Of a stretch of DNA of 64,000 nucleotides, positions 42,776 to 51,399 are shown piece after piece. Both the position numbers and the translations under genes were made by a program. Source of the DNA: Streptomyces griseus subsp. griseus (GTDB lineage Bacteria > Actinomycetota > Actinomycetes > Streptomycetales > Streptomycetaceae). Positions within the stretch are counted from its first letter, which is position 1; each line of letters opens with the position of its first letter. A model generated the notes under the pieces. The model saw only the letters and a list, made by a program, of their open reading frames with translations, was not told the DNA's origin and ran no database searches. Location of the stretch: assembly GCF_000720255.1 (NCBI RefSeq), contig NZ_JOJE01000017.1:62001-126000 (forward strand), given 5' to 3'.

Positions 42776-43239
42776 GGCGCGTCCTCGACGCTCCGCGGCA
42801 CCCATGACGGTCGTATGACTCACTTCTGGTGAACTGCTGGGCCGGAAAGCTGCTGGCCGGAGGGGCAAACGTTTGTAGGATTTATGCCGAGCGCGTGTGA
42901 GCCGACCGATGGTCCGGACCACTTGTTTCGGACCCGGTCGGCATCCGAAGATTTTCTCCCCGCTCTCCGCAACCGTGCGGAGGGCGGGGAGCGTCTTTGC
43001 GGTCACCCTTTCGGGGGCGTGAAGATGCATGATCCCGGCGCATGGGGGCGCTGTGATCCGGGCGTGGGGACGCCCGTTCATATGGGACACAGGGGAAGAG
43101 CGGGACGCATGAGGGCATGTGAGACGCCGTCGGTTGTGCTGCCTGGCGCGAGAACGTTGTCGGCCAGATGGACTGACGCGAAAGTGACGCTCGGCACGTA
43201 CAACCCTGACGGGGGCAAGCGTGTCCAACAGGCGTGGCA
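42776..43239. other. Gene-free region between asd and the sigma factor gene
   Basis: 464 bases. It holds a TAGGAT -10-like hexamer (42876-42881, no clear -35), a GGTCCGGACC palindrome (42911-42920), and a strong hairpin at 42956-42991. A frame open from 42884 has weak coding character and runs into the sigma gene out of phase, so I do not call it a gene. Probably asd terminator plus sigma-factor promoter and leader. Confidence 0.65.
42956..42991. terminator. Long hairpin upstream of sigma factor gene
   Basis: Sixteen-bp stem (CTCCCCGCTCTCCGCA and TGCGGAGGGCGGGGAG, with one T.G wobble) and a four-base loop ACCG. It follows a possible -10 box, so it may be an attenuator in the sigma-factor leader rather than the asd terminator. 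Confidence 0.65.
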
Positions 43240-43923
43240 ATGGCAGAGGTACTCGACTTCAGCGCGGCGGCGCGTGGTACGGCAGTGCGGCCCGGCATCC
43301 GGACCCGCGTCGCCGGGGCGCCCGGTGGCATGCCGGTGATCGCGCCCATGCCCGCAGCGCGGCCCGCCCGCATACCCGGACAGCGTGACGGCGCCGAGTC
43401 CGCCGAGTACGCGGCAGACACACTGGCCGCCGGCACCACCGTCGACCACCTCACCGAGACCTACCGGGCCCACTACCGCTCGCTGCTCGGTCTCGCCGCC
43501 CTCCTCCTCGACGACACCGCCTCCTGCGAGGACGTCGTCCAGGAGGCCTTCATACGCGTCCACTCGGCGCGCAAACGCGTCCGGGACCCGGAGAAGACCC
43601 TCGCCTACCTGCGCCAGACCGTCGTCAACCTCTCCCGCTCGGCCCTGCGCCGCCGCATCCTCGGACTGAAGCTGCTGTCCAAGCCGATGCCGGACATGGC
43701 GAGCGCCGAGGAGGGGGCGTACGACCAGCTGGAGCGGGACTCCCTGATCAAGGCGATGAAGGGCCTGCAGCGCCGCCAGCGCGAGGTCCTGGTGCTGCGC
43801 TACTTCGCGGACATGACCGAGGCCCAGGTCGCCGAGACGCTCGGCATCTCGCTGGGCTCGGTCAAGGCCTACGGCTCCCGGGGCATCGCCGCGCTGCGCA
43901 CCGCCATGGAGACGCCGGCGTGA
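43240..43923 (+). CDS. SigE-type (ECF-like) RNA polymerase sigma factor
   Basis: About 227 residues. A Pro/Ala-rich N-terminal tail of about 70 residues precedes region 2 (YRAHYRSLLGLAALLLDDTA; CEDVVQEAFIRVHSARKRVR; LAYLRQTVVNLSRSALRRRI) and region 4 (MKGLQRRQREVLVLRYFADM; TEAQVAETLGISLGSVKAYG). ATG 43240 is chosen over GTG 43234 from the AGG spacing. The next gene starts within its stop codon (GTGA) and encodes a single-pass membrane protein, the position of an anti-sigma factor. Confidence 0.93.
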   Translation: MAEVLDFSAAARGTAVRPGIRTRVAGAPGGMPVIAPMPAARPARIPGQRDGAESAEYAADTLAAGTTVDHLTETYRAHYRSLLGLAALLLDDTASCEDVVQEAFIRVHSARKRVRDPEKTLAYLRQTVVNLSRSALRRRILGLKLLSKPMPDMASAEEGAYDQLERDSLIKAMKGLQRRQREVLVLRYFADMTEAQVAETLGISLGSVKAYGSRGIAALRTAMETPA

Positions 43924-45083
43924 CCGGGGAAGCCGAGGGACGGGACTCCCACGAGCGGCACGAGCCCTACGCGTGGCACGAGCCGACTCCGCCACAGCAC
44001 AAGCAAGAGCCGAAGCAATCGCACGCTGGGAACGGAACCGTGAACCACCACCTCGACGACCAGGGCTCCGGCGGGCTCGACTCGGACGAGCTGGCACTGC
44101 GCCGGATGCTCCACCGGGCCGTCGACGAGATCGAGCCGAGCGACGGCACCCTGGAGCACCTCAGGCGGGCGGTGCCCGCCCGGCGGGCCCGCAAGCGACA
44201 GGCCGCCGTCGGCATGGCGGCCGCGGCCCTCTTCGTCGGCACCGCCATCCCGGCCCTGGTGCACGTCTCCAACGCCACCGGATCCGACGTCAACCCCTCT
44301 GTCGCGGGGCACGGCTCCCAGGCGCAGGGCGGAGCGAGCCAGGGCAACCACCCCGACGGCGGGGAGAGCACCTCCGGCACCACGTCCGGCAGGACCGAGG
44401 ACAAGGGCAAGGGCGACAAGAAGGTCGAGGACAAGGGCAAGAGCCCCGGCGCCACCGCCGGCGCGACCAGCGGGGCCGACCCGACCGCGAGCAGCCCCGC
44501 GACCGCCCCGGCCTGCACCACCGCAGAGCTCGGCTCCGCCACGGCCAACGTCGACGTCCCCGACTCCGCGGGCATCGTCTACGGCACCTTCCGCGTCACC
44601 AACGTCTCCGGCACCGCCTGCACCGTCGGCGGGCAGGGCACCGTCTCGCCGCTCCCGCAGGGCGCCGCCGACGGCACGAAGATCACCGTCGTGCAGCATG
44701 CCTCCGGCGACGCGGCGGCCGCGCTGCCCGACCCCTCGCTCTACGTCAGCCAGCTGGTCCTCGCGCCCGGCTCGGCCTACGACGTGAAGTTCGCCTGGGT
44801 GCCCTCGGAGACCTGCCCCACCGACAACGGCGGCGGCACGGACGGCGGCACCGGCGAGCCCTCGCCCAGCCCGACCCCGAGCGAGAACACCGACCCCACG
44901 GCCGGCTCGACCACCGGCGGCGACACGGGCACCTCGACCCAGCTGATGCGGGAGGACGGCACGCTCGACGGCAGCGTCGTCGTCTCGCACACCCCGGAGG
45001 CGGGCTCGCCGACGGTGTCGGCGACGGTGTCCAACGCGTGCGCGGGGACGATCTACCGCACGGGGCTGCTGGCGGGGTCCTGA
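43920..45083 (+). CDS. Single-pass membrane protein co-translated with the sigma factor
   Basis: 387 residues. A hydrophilic N-terminal cytoplasmic part with a helical segment SDELALRRMLHRAVDEIEPS and a basic stretch precedes one membrane helix (AAVGMAAAALFVGTAIPALV, about 98-118). Outside lies a Lys/Glu/Gly-rich linker, then a Cys-containing beta-rich domain (ACTTAELGSATANVDVPDSA; TFRVTNVSGTACTVGGQGTV) interrupted by a Ser/Pro/Thr-rich stretch. It may act as the sigma factor's regulator, but no zinc-binding anti-sigma motif is seen. GTG 43920 has GGAG seven bases ahead; GTG 44040 is an alternative. Its 3' end overlaps the convergent SURF1 gene by 31 bases. Confidence 0.75.
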   Translation: MTGEAEGRDSHERHEPYAWHEPTPPQHKQEPKQSHAGNGTVNHHLDDQGSGGLDSDELALRRMLHRAVDEIEPSDGTLEHLRRAVPARRARKRQAAVGMAAAALFVGTAIPALVHVSNATGSDVNPSVAGHGSQAQGGASQGNHPDGGESTSGTTSGRTEDKGKGDKKVEDKGKSPGATAGATSGADPTASSPATAPACTTAELGSATANVDVPDSAGIVYGTFRVTNVSGTACTVGGQGTVSPLPQGAADGTKITVVQHASGDAAAALPDPSLYVSQLVLAPGSAYDVKFAWVPSETCPTDNGGGTDGGTGEPSPSPTPSENTDPTAGSTTGGDTGTSTQLMREDGTLDGSVVVSHTPEAGSPTVSATVSNACAGTIYRTGLLAGS

Positions 45084-45874
45084 GCCGAGGGGCTCGCCTG
45101 CTCGGCGGTGGGTCCCTCGGGGACGATCCCCAGCTCCGCGTCCCGGATCATCTCGACCTCCCGGCGCAACAGCCGGAACCACATGAACACCACGAAGCCG
45201 GCGAACACGAACCACTCGCCGGTGTAGCCGAGGTTCTGGAACGCCTTCAGGTCCAGCCCGGTGTCGGCCGGTGAACTCGCCGGCACCGCCGCCATCCCCG
45301 AGTCGCCCTTGTCGAGCGTGACCCACGCGTCGTACACGTCGTACGGCACCAGGTTCACCAGCGACGCCGAGCTGATCGCCGCCGTCTGCCCGGCCGGCAG
45401 ACCGCCCTGGGCGCTCACCCCGTTGTCACCCGGCGTCTCGGACGCCTGCAGCGCACCGGTGATCGTGACCTGCCCGGCGGGCGGCGCGGGGGCCTTGGCC
45501 GGGTCGGGGGTGCCGGGCAGCCAGCCCCGGACGACGGGCAGCGCCCGGCCGCCGTCGACCCGCAGCATCGTCAGCACGTAGTACCCGCTGCGGCCGTCCA
45601 GCTCCCGGTCGGGCACCAGGAGCTGCTTGTCGTACCGGCCGGTCGCGGTGGTCTGCTTGCCGGAGGTCGCCTTGTCCACGGGCAGCAGCTCCGCGAGGGG
45701 ACGGGCCGGCTCCTTCTCGTTCGACACGTCCTGCGCACGCGCGGTCCGGTGGTCGTCGACGCGCGCCTCGAACCGGCCGAGCTGCCAGGACCCCATGAAC
45801 ACACAGAAGGGGATGGCCAGCAGCACGAAGACGTTGATCCCCCACCAGCGGGGCGTCAGCAGGAACCGGTACAC
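45053..45874 (-). CDS. SURF1 family cytochrome oxidase assembly protein
   Basis: 273 residues. Two membrane helices, one at each end (WGINVFVLLAIPFCVFMGSW and EWFVFAGFVVFMWFRLLRRE), enclose an extracytoplasmic loop. The first helix ends with the SURF1 motif GSWQLGRFE, and the loop has VPDRELDGRSGYYVLTML and RGWLPG. SURF1 helps heme A insertion into cytochrome aa3 oxidase. The 3' end overlaps the opposing membrane-protein gene. ATG 45874 directly abuts the spacer to the peptidase gene. Confidence 0.93.
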   Translation of the reverse strand: MYRFLLTPRWWGINVFVLLAIPFCVFMGSWQLGRFEARVDDHRTARAQDVSNEKEPARPLAELLPVDKATSGKQTTATGRYDKQLLVPDRELDGRSGYYVLTMLRVDGGRALPVVRGWLPGTPDPAKAPAPPAGQVTITGALQASETPGDNGVSAQGGLPAGQTAAISSASLVNLVPYDVYDAWVTLDKGDSGMAAVPASSPADTGLDLKAFQNLGYTGEWFVFAGFVVFMWFRLLRREVEMIRDAELGIVPEGPTAEQASPSAQDPASSPVR

Positions 45875-46005
45875 ACCCCAAAGGTACGGTGCCGTCCCGT
45901 GACGGCGGGCCGCGGGGTCGGCGCCGGGCGGCGCGGGCGTGGAGGTTGTCCACAGGTTGGGGACCTGGCCAGCGCGTTGTCGGTCCGGGCGGGCAGTATG
46001 GGGTC

Positions 46006-47829
46006 ATGACTGAGAGCAACGGGTCCGACTCCCGGGATCAGCAGGTGCCCGGTGACGACACGCCGGACTGGGAGAAGCGCTTCCGGGCGCCCCGCGTGTG
46101 GCTGCCCGACTGGGCGGAGGACGCGCCGGAGCGCTCCCTGTTCGTGTCCAACGCGACGGGGACCTACGAGCTGTACGCGTGGGACCGGTCGACCGGCGAC
46201 CAGCGTCAGGTCACGGACCGGCCGAACGGGACGACCGACGGCGTGCTCTCCCCGGACGGCGCGTGGATCTGGTGGTTCGACGACAAGGACGGCGACGAAT
46301 TCGGTGTCTGGCGCCGCCAGCGTTTCGAGGGCGGCGCGGACGAGCTCGCGACCCCCGGCCTCGACCCGTCGTACCCGGCCGGCCTGGCCCTCGGCCGGGA
46401 CGGCCGCACGGCGGTGGTCGGCCGCTCCACCGACGAGGAGGGTACGACGATCCACCTCGCCCTCGTGGACGAGGCCCCCGTGGAGATCTACCGCCACCGC
46501 GAGTCGGCGGGCGTCGGCGACCTCTCCCACGACGGCTCACTGATCGCCGTCGAGCACACCGAGCACGGCGACGCCATGCACTCGGCGCTGCGCGTCCTGC
46601 GCCGGGACGGCACGGTCGTCGCCGAGCTCGACGACACGAAGGCCGGCACGCAGGAGATGGGCCTGGAGGTGCTGGGCTTCGCACCCGTCGACGGCGACAG
46701 CCGCCTGCTCATCGGCCACCAGAGGCGCGGCCGCTGGGAGCCCCTGGTGTGGGACGTCGTCACGGGCGAGGAGACCGACCTCGGCCTGGACCTGCCGGGT
46801 GACGTGAGCGCCGAGTGGTATCCGGACGGCTCGGGCCTGCTGATCGTGCACAGCTTCGAGGCACGCAGCGAGCTGTTCCGCTACGACCTGACGGCCGGCG
46901 AACTGGTGAAGGTCCCCACCCCGGCCGGCACCGTCTCCGGCGCGACGGCCCGCCCCGACGGCACCGTGGAGTACCTGTGGTCGTCGTCCGCCGAGCCGTC
47001 GGCGGTCCGCTCGACGACGGGCGGGATCGTCCTCGACCCGCCCGGGATGAGGTCGCCGGGCTCGGTCCCGGTGGAGGACGTGTGGGTGGAGGGTCCCGGC
47101 GGCCGCATCCACGCGCTGGTCCAGAAGCCCGCGGGCGCGAGCGGTCCCCTGCCCACCGTCTTCGACATCCACGGCGGTCCCACCTGGCACGACAGCGACG
47201 CCTTCGCGGCGGGCCCGGCGGCCTGGGTGGACCACGGTTACGCGGTCGTCCGGATCAACTACCGCGGCTCCACGGGCTACGGCCGGGCCTGGACGGACGC
47301 GCTGAAGCACCGGGTGGGCCTGATCGAGCTGGAGGACATCGCCGCGGTCCGGGAGTGGGCGATCACCTCGGGCCTCGCCGACCCCGCCCGCCTGATCCTC
47401 ACCGGCGGCTCCTGGGGCGGCTACCTCACCCTGCTCGGCCTCGGCGTCCAGCCCGAGGCGTGGACGCTGGGCATCGCGGCGGTGCCCGTCGCGGACTACG
47501 TCACGGCCTACCACGACGAGATGGAGGCGCTGAAGGCGATGGACCGCACGTTGCTGGGCGGCACGCCGGAGGAGGTCCCGGAACGCTTCGAGGCGTCGTC
47601 CCCGTTGACGTACGTCGACGCGGTGAAGGCGCCTGTCTACATCTCCGCCGGTGTCAACGACCCCCGCTGCCCGATCCGCCAGATCGAGAACTACGTCAAG
47701 CGTCTTGAGGCGCGCGGGGCGGTTCACGAGGTGTACAGGTATGACGCGGGCCACGGTTCACTGGTCGTCGACGAGCGCATCAAGCAGGTGCGGCTGGAGC
47801 TGGAGTTCGCGGAGCGCAACTTGAAGTAG
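46006..47829 (+). CDS. S9 family prolyl oligopeptidase-like peptidase
   Basis: 607 residues, no signal peptide. A seven-bladed beta-propeller (repeats such as DLSHDGSLIAVEHTEHG and SAEWYPDGSGLLIVHSF) covers the first 350 residues; an alpha/beta-hydrolase domain follows. Catalytic Ser in LTGGSWGGYLTLLG, Asp in GVNDPRCPIRQ, His in DAGHGSLV. Probably a cytosolic acylaminoacyl or dipeptidyl-type peptidase clearing short peptides. ATG 46006 lacks a Shine-Dalgarno, and a -10-like CAGTAT lies 7 bases ahead, so the mRNA may be leaderless. Confidence 0.93.
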   Translation: MTESNGSDSRDQQVPGDDTPDWEKRFRAPRVWLPDWAEDAPERSLFVSNATGTYELYAWDRSTGDQRQVTDRPNGTTDGVLSPDGAWIWWFDDKDGDEFGVWRRQRFEGGADELATPGLDPSYPAGLALGRDGRTAVVGRSTDEEGTTIHLALVDEAPVEIYRHRESAGVGDLSHDGSLIAVEHTEHGDAMHSALRVLRRDGTVVAELDDTKAGTQEMGLEVLGFAPVDGDSRLLIGHQRRGRWEPLVWDVVTGEETDLGLDLPGDVSAEWYPDGSGLLIVHSFEARSELFRYDLTAGELVKVPTPAGTVSGATARPDGTVEYLWSSSAEPSAVRSTTGGIVLDPPGMRSPGSVPVEDVWVEGPGGRIHALVQKPAGASGPLPTVFDIHGGPTWHDSDAFAAGPAAWVDHGYAVVRINYRGSTGYGRAWTDALKHRVGLIELEDIAAVREWAITSGLADPARLILTGGSWGGYLTLLGLGVQPEAWTLGIAAVPVADYVTAYHDEMEALKAMDRTLLGGTPEEVPERFEASSPLTYVDAVKAPVYISAGVNDPRCPIRQIENYVKRLEARGAVHEVYRYDAGHGSLVVDERIKQVRLELEFAERNLK

Positions 47830-47882
47830 GGGCCGGGGTTGTTCCGGGTGCCTGGGGTGCGGGGCGGCTGCGGGCCGGTGGG

Positions 47883-47910
47883 GGCTGATCGCGCAGTTCC
47901 CCGCGCCCCT
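47883..47910 (+). repeat. Dispersed 28-bp intergenic repeat, copy 2
   Basis: Exact reverse complement of 9226-9253, 38 kb away. Lies just behind the S9 peptidase stop and ahead of the minisatellite. Confidence 0.8.
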
Positions 47911-47939
47911 GACGGCGCTGCGGACACCGGCGCCAGATA

Positions 47940-48150
47940 GCTCCCCGCCCCAGCCGCACGAGTTCCCCGGCCCCTAGTCGCACGCGTTCCCCGGCCCCTA
48001 GTCGCACGCGTTCCCCGGCCCTAGCCGCATGTGTTCCCCGGCCCTAGCCGCATGTGTTCCCCGGCCCTAGCCGCATGTGTTCCCCGGCCCCAGCCGCACG
48101 TGTTCCCCGGCCCCAGCCGCACGCGTTCCCCCGGCCCCAGCCGCGGGCAG
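47940..48150. repeat. Minisatellite of 23-24-bp units
   Basis: Nine head-to-tail units based on CCCCGGCCCTAGCCGCATGT followed by GTT. Three neighbouring units are identical; outer ones vary (CACGCGTT, CACGAGTT), so homogenisation is strongest in the centre. Units abut without unique spacers. Confidence 0.88.
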
Positions 48151-48152
48151 GC

Positions 48153-48170
48153 GTGCCGCTGGGGCGGCAC
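48153..48170. terminator. Short terminator-like hairpin
   Basis: GTGCCGC-TGGG-GCGGCAC, a perfect 7-bp stem at the right edge of the minisatellite and about 80 bases after the leftward gene's stop. Could end either convergent transcript. Confidence 0.45.
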
Positions 48171-48247
48171 GGGTGGGCGCGGGGGCACCCTGCCAGCGCA
48201 GGCGAGCAATGCCCACCCCCCCCTCAGCCGCAGCACAGGGCATCCTG

Positions 48248-50224
48248 TTATGCCTCCGCCCGCTCCCGCCCTCTCCGCCCCAGCAGCTCCGCCAATCCCC
48301 TCCGCGTCGCCGCCAACACCACCCGGTCCTCCGCCTTCAGCACGTACGACTCCGGCAGATCCCACACCAGCCCCGAACCCGGGGTTTCCGGTTCAGAGTC
48401 CTCCTCACCGGCCTCCCCCCGCGCCCCCGTGCGAGCCGTGTCCAGCGCCAACACACGCCACGCCCCCGCCCGGAACGCCTCAGCCATCGTCTTCCCCTCC
48501 AGTTGCGGATGCCCACCCACCCGCACCGCGGCGAACAGCAACACCCGCCGCTCCACCGGAATCGCCCCCAGAATCTGCCGCCCCAGCATCGCCCCGGCGA
48601 ACGCGGGCGCCGCCAGATGGGACACGCTCCGGCTCCGGGTCAGCGCGTGCGGATGCGCGGCCCGCAGCGTGCGGTACACCGCCGTGGCGAAGTCGTCGTC
48701 GTACAGCCGCAGCACCACCCGCAGATCCGGCCGCAACGACCGCGCGTACAACGCGGCCTCCAGATTCGTCGTGTCCGAACTCGTCACCGCCAGCAGCGCG
48801 TGCGCCCGCTGGATCTTGGCGGCCTCCAGCACCCCCTCCTGCGTGACGTCCCCCAACACCACCGGTACCCTGAGCCGCCGCGCCGTCGCCAGTCCGCGCG
48901 CCTCGGGGCCGGCCTCCACGCACACCACGGGAATGTTCAACTCCCGCAACCGCGTGAGCACCCGCGTCCCGATCTTCCCCAGCCCCAGCAGCACCACATG
49001 CCCGTCCAGCCCCCGAGGCGGCTTCCGCAACGCCCCCGCGGTCCGGAAGGTCCCGAGCGCCTCCAGCACCGCCGCCAGCAGCACCGGCAGCAACAGCAAC
49101 CCCACCAGCCCCGACAGCAGCTGAAGGATCTGCCGCTCCGTCGACGCCCCGATCGCCGGATCGTTGATGGAGAACAGATCCAGCAGCGTCAGATACAACG
49201 CCCCCAGCGGGTGCACCCCGGTGGCCAGCCACAAGGCGACCGCCAGCGCCAGCACACACACCACCAGCCCCGCCAGCGACCAACGCAGCCGCCGCGAGAA
49301 CAGCGACGCGAACGACGCCACCACCCCGCCCCCGCGCCCCGCCGACACCGCGGGACCGGCGGAGTCGGAGTACGACACCTGCTCGAGCACCACGGTCCCG
49401 CGCCCCGTCGCCTCCCGCACCGCCGCCGTGTCCGGCAGCAGTTGCGGCCCGTGCTCCCCACTGCTCTCCGAACCGTCCGCACCGGCCGGATCGTTGCTCG
49501 TCGTGGACAGCAGGGCCAGTGTCGCCAGCCCGGGATCGGCGACCTGCCCGGGACCGGGCGGCGGCCGGTCCACCGCGCGCAGCAGCAGCCCGTCGGTGTG
49601 GACGACCTTGGTGGTGCCGGCGACCGCCGTCGCCGCCAGCGCGGGCGCCGCGGTGTCGGCGTCGGACAGGACGGTGGTGGAGGCGTCCCCCGCCGCCGGG
49701 TCCCCGGCGCCGGTCGCCAACGCGGCCGCCTGGTCGAGGAGTTCCTCGATGTGCTGCCCCAGCCGCCGGTTGTACAGCCGCAGGACGAGCCGCAGCCGGG
49801 GGTTGAGCCGGCGCGCGGTGAGCGCGGCACGGATGTTGGTCTCGTCGTCGTCGTACACGAGCGCCAGTGACGCGGCCCGCTCCACGCCCGCGTCGGCGAG
49901 CACGGTCTCGGTGGGCTCGGCCGCCTCCACCACCCGCTCGTTGCCCTGAGGTTCTGTGGTGGTGGCGGCGTTGGTCCCGTTGCCCGCCGCCCGGTTGACC
50001 GCCGCGCTCACCACCCGGTCGAGCAGCGCCGCCGACACCGCCCGGGCCCGCCCGACGACCGGTGGCCGTACCGTGCGCTCGTTGGGCGGTACGACCAGGG
50101 TGACCTGTTCGCCGTACACACCGCGCAGTTCGGCGGCCAGTCGGTGCGCGAGCCCGTCGTCGCCGCACACCACCATGTGCGCGCCGACATCGCTCGGCAG
50201 ACCTTGATTCGGAACGCTTGCCAC
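48248..50224 (-). CDS. Two-RCK membrane protein related to CASTOR/potassium-channel regulators
   Basis: About 658 residues. An N-terminal RCK/TrkA-N-like domain (HMVVCGDDGLAHRLAAELRG; VYDDDETNIRAALTARRLNP) is followed by a variable linker, two or three membrane helices (SLAGLVVCVLALAVALWLAT; LSGLVGLLLLPVLLAAVLEA), and a second, more canonical RCK domain (HVVLLGLGKIGTRVLTRLRE; VVLGDVTQEGVLEAAKI) with a C-terminal TrkA-C-like part. The segment between helices (LYLTLLDLFSINDPA) lacks a GYG selectivity filter. Likely an ion-channel relative with unknown ion. The start is uncertain; GTG 50224 is used, with no strong ribosome site. Confidence 0.85.
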   Translation of the reverse strand: MASVPNQGLPSDVGAHMVVCGDDGLAHRLAAELRGVYGEQVTLVVPPNERTVRPPVVGRARAVSAALLDRVVSAAVNRAAGNGTNAATTTEPQGNERVVEAAEPTETVLADAGVERAASLALVYDDDETNIRAALTARRLNPRLRLVLRLYNRRLGQHIEELLDQAAALATGAGDPAAGDASTTVLSDADTAAPALAATAVAGTTKVVHTDGLLLRAVDRPPPGPGQVADPGLATLALLSTTSNDPAGADGSESSGEHGPQLLPDTAAVREATGRGTVVLEQVSYSDSAGPAVSAGRGGGVVASFASLFSRRLRWSLAGLVVCVLALAVALWLATGVHPLGALYLTLLDLFSINDPAIGASTERQILQLLSGLVGLLLLPVLLAAVLEALGTFRTAGALRKPPRGLDGHVVLLGLGKIGTRVLTRLRELNIPVVCVEAGPEARGLATARRLRVPVVLGDVTQEGVLEAAKIQRAHALLAVTSSDTTNLEAALYARSLRPDLRVVLRLYDDDFATAVYRTLRAAHPHALTRSRSVSHLAAPAFAGAMLGRQILGAIPVERRVLLFAAVRVGGHPQLEGKTMAEAFRAGAWRVLALDTARTGARGEAGEEDSEPETPGSGLVWDLPESYVLKAEDRVVLAATRRGLAELLGRRGRERAEA

Positions 50225-50370
50225 GAGTGAGAAGACTGCCTCACCGGGACGGGTGATTCCAGACGGGGTCCAGGACGTGAGTGCCAGGGGCGCCGGGGCG
50301 GCTGAACGGGCCCTCCCGCGGTGCCGTATGAAAGGGGAGGCAGAGCACGGCAACCCGGAGGGACCCGACC

Positions 50371-51399
50371 GTGGCCATCACCGAAGACGCCCCGCCGCGG
50401 GCGGATCACACCGGCGGGCCGCCCGGACCGGGCGCGCCGGAGCAGGAGGGCCGGCGCCTGACCTCCCCGCTGGTCCTGACGATGGTGTTGCTGCTGGTGG
50501 TGGTGGCCCAGTCACCGATCCGACGCGCCCTGTCCGCGCCGGTGATGCAGAGCTGGATGACGGTGTTCGTGGCGGTGGTCGTCCAGGCCCTGCCGTTCCT
50601 GGTGCTCGGGGTCCTGCTGTCGGCGGCCATCGCCGTGTTCGTCCCGCCGTCCTTCTTCGCCCGCGCCCTGCCGAAGCGGCCCGCGCTCGCGGTCCCGGTC
50701 GCCGGAGTCGCGGGCGCGGTGCTGCCGGGCTGTGAGTGCGCGTCGGTGCCGGTGGCCGGAGCGCTGGTCAGGCGCGGGGTGACCCCGGCGGCCGCGCTCG
50801 CCTTCCTGCTCTCCGCCCCCGCCATCAACCCCATCGTGCTGACCGCGACCGCCGTCGCCTTCCCCCGGAATCCGGAGATGGTCCTGGCCCGGTTGGTCGC
50901 GAGCCTGCTCGTGGCGTGCGCGATGGGCTGGCTGTGGCAGCGCGTCGGCCGCACCGACTGGCTGCGCCCGCCGACGCACGCCTCGTACGAGGGGCAGAGC
51001 AAGGGCGCGGCGTTCTGGGACTCGGTCCGGCACGACGTGATGCACGCGGGCGGCTTCCTGGTGGTGGGCGCGATGGCCGCCGCCACCCTCAAGGCGGTCA
51101 CGCCGGAGAGCTGGCTGCGCACGGCGGCCGGCAGCCCCGTCTTCTCCGTCCTCGCGCTCGCGGTCCTGGCGGTGGTGCTGTCGATCTGCTCGGAGGCGGA
51201 CGCGTTCGTGGCGGCCTCCCTGACCCAGTTCTCGCTCACCGCCCGGCTCGCCTTCCTGGTCGTCGGGCCGATGATCGACCTGAAGCTGTTCGCGATGCAG
51301 GCGGGCACCTTCGGCCGTGGCTTCGCCCTGCGCTTCGCCCCGGCCACGTTCGTCCTCGCGATCACCGGCTCGGTGCTGACCGGGGCGGTGCTCCTGTGA
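50371..51399 (+). CDS. DUF318/ArsP-type permease
   Basis: 342 residues, eight to ten membrane helices. Signature segments: MTVFVAVVVQALPFLVLGVL, the conserved PGCECASVPVAGALVRRGV motif with its paired Cys, FLLSAPAINPIVLTATAVAF, and SEADAFVAASLTQFS. This family moves metal or metalloid compounds. GTG 50371 has GGAGGG with good spacing. Its stop overlaps the next gene (GTGA); the pair equals the YcgR/YcgQ partnership of Bacillus, usually linked to metal homeostasis. Confidence 0.92.
   Translation: MAITEDAPPRADHTGGPPGPGAPEQEGRRLTSPLVLTMVLLLVVVAQSPIRRALSAPVMQSWMTVFVAVVVQALPFLVLGVLLSAAIAVFVPPSFFARALPKRPALAVPVAGVAGAVLPGCECASVPVAGALVRRGVTPAAALAFLLSAPAINPIVLTATAVAFPRNPEMVLARLVASLLVACAMGWLWQRVGRTDWLRPPTHASYEGQSKGAAFWDSVRHDVMHAGGFLVVGAMAAATLKAVTPESWLRTAAGSPVFSVLALAVLAVVLSICSEADAFVAASLTQFSLTARLAFLVVGPMIDLKLFAMQAGTFGRGFALRFAPATFVLAITGSVLTGAVLL

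Larger units (their letters stand above)
47830..48247. other. Repeat-filled spacer
   Basis: 418 bases between the peptidase and the RCK-type gene stops. It contains, in order, the dispersed 28-bp element, a minisatellite of nine 23-24-bp units, and a small hairpin. No gene is supported; open frames here are repeat artefacts. Confidence 0.8.

Noticed and set aside
42884..43339. Rightward 151-codon frame before the sigma factor gene
   Set aside because: Crosses a strong hairpin, overlaps the sigma gene in another phase, and has no coding-like third-position bias.
47940..48150. Possible CRISPR array
   Set aside because: Units of 23-24 bases abut directly with no unique spacers, and there are no cas genes.
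48031..49870. Rightward frames starting in the minisatellite
   Set aside because: They begin inside the repeat and run antisense to the RCK-type gene; Pro/Arg-rich composition without motifs.
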